The notes below the pieces were generated by a model, which worked only from the letters and a program-made list of their open reading frames with translations, was not told the DNA's origin and did no database searches. The position numbers and the translations under genes were made by a program. A DNA stretch of 16,606 nucleotides from Stramentimicrobium sp964525625 (GTDB lineage: Bacteria; Atribacterota; Phoenicimicrobiia; Phoenicimicrobiales; Stramentimicrobiaceae): NCBI GenBank assembly GCA_964525625.1, contig CAZGKY010000041.1, forward strand, positions 1-16,606, read 5' to 3'. Position 1 is the first letter of the stretch. Every line of letters starts with the position of its first letter. Shown in pieces: positions 15,922 through 16,606 of this stretch.

Positions 15922-16606
15922 GATATTACTCTCAAGAACATATCAAATATAAATTCAGTATCATCCGGACCTGGTGAGGCTTCGGGATGAAATTGTGCTC
16001 CAAAAAAAGGACGGGAAATATGCTTAATTCCTTCATTAGTCTGATCATTTAGATTAATAAACCATTCTCTCCAATCCTCTTGTAAAGTATGAGCATCAAG
16101 GGCATATCCATGATTTTGAGCAGTAATATAACAACGATTAGTGCCTACCTCCAAGCAAGGTTGATTCTGACTCCTGTGACCAAATTTTAATTTATACGTA
16201 TCAGCTCCTGCTGCTAAGCCCAATATCTGGCAACCCAAACAAATACCGAGAAGAGGAATATTTTGTGCTATGGCTTTTTTAACATTATTAATAGTCTTTT
16301 GACACTCTTTTGGGTCACCAGGACCATTAGAAATGATTATTCCATCAAATTTTTCTAATAATAAGAAATCATAATCCCAAGGAACCTGAATGATGGTTAT
16401 ACCTCTTTTTAGAAAGGCCCTAATAATACTATTTTTCACTCCACAATCAACTAAAACTACTCGCCTTGGTCCTTTTTATGAATAATGGGTTGACCAATAC
16501 TAACTTCTGATACCAAATGATGAGGAGCATAATCTAAATCTGTTCGCTGATTATCTTCATCATAGATAATCTGTCCTAACATTGTTCCTTTTTCTCTTAA
16601 TATTTT
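15918..16606 (-). CDS. carA: Carbamoyl-phosphate synthase small subunit, 5'-partial and frameshifted
   Basis: Glutaminase subunit that frees ammonia for CarB. The uninterrupted frame covers the class I glutamine amidotransferase domain: SNGPGDP, the nucleophile in GICLGCQ (the Cys 68 residues before the overlap with family members' usual GICLGHQ), the FGHRSQNQPC block, and the His/Glu pair in FHPEAS. Reading further upstream, 16478-16606 encodes REKGTMLGQI...DYAPHHLVSEVSIGQPII in another frame, the linker before that domain. One added base in the T run at 16473-16477 joins them as HKKGPRRVVLVDCGVKNSIIRAF, an excellent CarA match. The GTG at 16437-16439 is thus the valine of CGVKN, not a start. 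The N-terminal domain (over 100 residues) lies beyond the window. The RSQNQPC and ITAQNHGYA blocks follow the CAD/Bacteroidetes pattern, as in CarB. Confidence 0.92.
16473..16477 (-). other. Site of apparent one-base deletion in carA
   Basis: Five T (A on the coding strand) in the context CAT AAA AAG GAC. Reading on without a shift reaches a TAG five codons after AAA. A sixth base in this run, or a -1 slip, would give CAT AAA AAA GGA CCA and restore CarA. Homopolymer position, closeness to the contig end and an otherwise intact protein favour a sequence error. Confidence 0.8.

Noticed and set aside
15918..16439. carA fragment as a complete 173-residue protein starting at GTG
   Set aside because: The GTG is an internal valine of the conserved CGVKN block, and CarA coding sequence continues upstream in another frame.
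16470..16482. Programmed -1 frameshift in carA
   Set aside because: The run has five A before G, not the six of the classic A AAA AAG slippery site. I know of no CarA made this way, and a homopolymer error near a contig end is simpler.
1..16606. CRISPR arrays, tRNAs, rRNA, insertion sequences, prophage or defence genes
   Set aside because: No regularly spaced repeats, no cloverleaf, no transposase or integrase motif were seen; nearly all sequence is accounted for by the genes listed.

Overview
This is an AT-rich bacterial window in which every supported gene lies on the minus strand. It looks like a contig from a draft or metagenomic assembly: the left end (1-46) is Illumina sequencing-adapter sequence, and the right end stops inside a gene. 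The lineage cannot be settled from the sequence. Strong AGGAGG-type ribosome binding sites, sigma-A-like promoter elements and low GC suggest a Firmicutes-like or other low-GC anaerobic phylum. The carbamoyl-phosphate synthase is of the type found in eukaryotes and Bacteroidetes, so single-gene taxonomy would mislead.

In the direction of transcription (right to left), the first and largest block (16606 down to 5432) is an arginine biosynthesis cluster: carA (5'-partial, with an apparent one-base frameshift), carB, argC, argJ, argB, argD, argG, argH. Gaps are short (a 4-base overlap to 73 bases) and most genes have a clear Shine-Dalgarno site, so they probably form one transcript. Together they make carbamoyl phosphate and run the acetyl-recycling ornithine route (ArgJ, ArgB, ArgC, ArgD), followed by argininosuccinate synthase and lyase. 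The one missing step is ornithine carbamoyltransferase (argF). ArgB has the N-terminal helix of arginine-inhibited kinases.

About 299 bases without a gene (5133-5431) separate this block from a second unit: a MarR-family regulator and, 28 bases downstream, a P2A-type calcium-transporting ATPase. A good sigma-A-like promoter with a palindrome at the expected start of transcription lies in front of marR, which suggests an autoregulated marR-ATPase operon. The rest of the gap is AT-rich and holds a 10-bp inverted repeat but no convincing terminator.

The last gene is a YprA/MrfA-type DEAH-box helicase cut by the contig end. Its last 10 apparent residues and stop codon come from the adapter, and the adjacent glutamine codon is part genomic, part adapter. 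No tRNA, rRNA, CRISPR array, insertion sequence or phage gene was seen. Nothing here amounts to a clearly new system. The most interesting biology is the eukaryote-type CarAB inside an arginine operon and the MarR-controlled calcium pump. The most important practical points are the adapter artefact and the carA frameshift.
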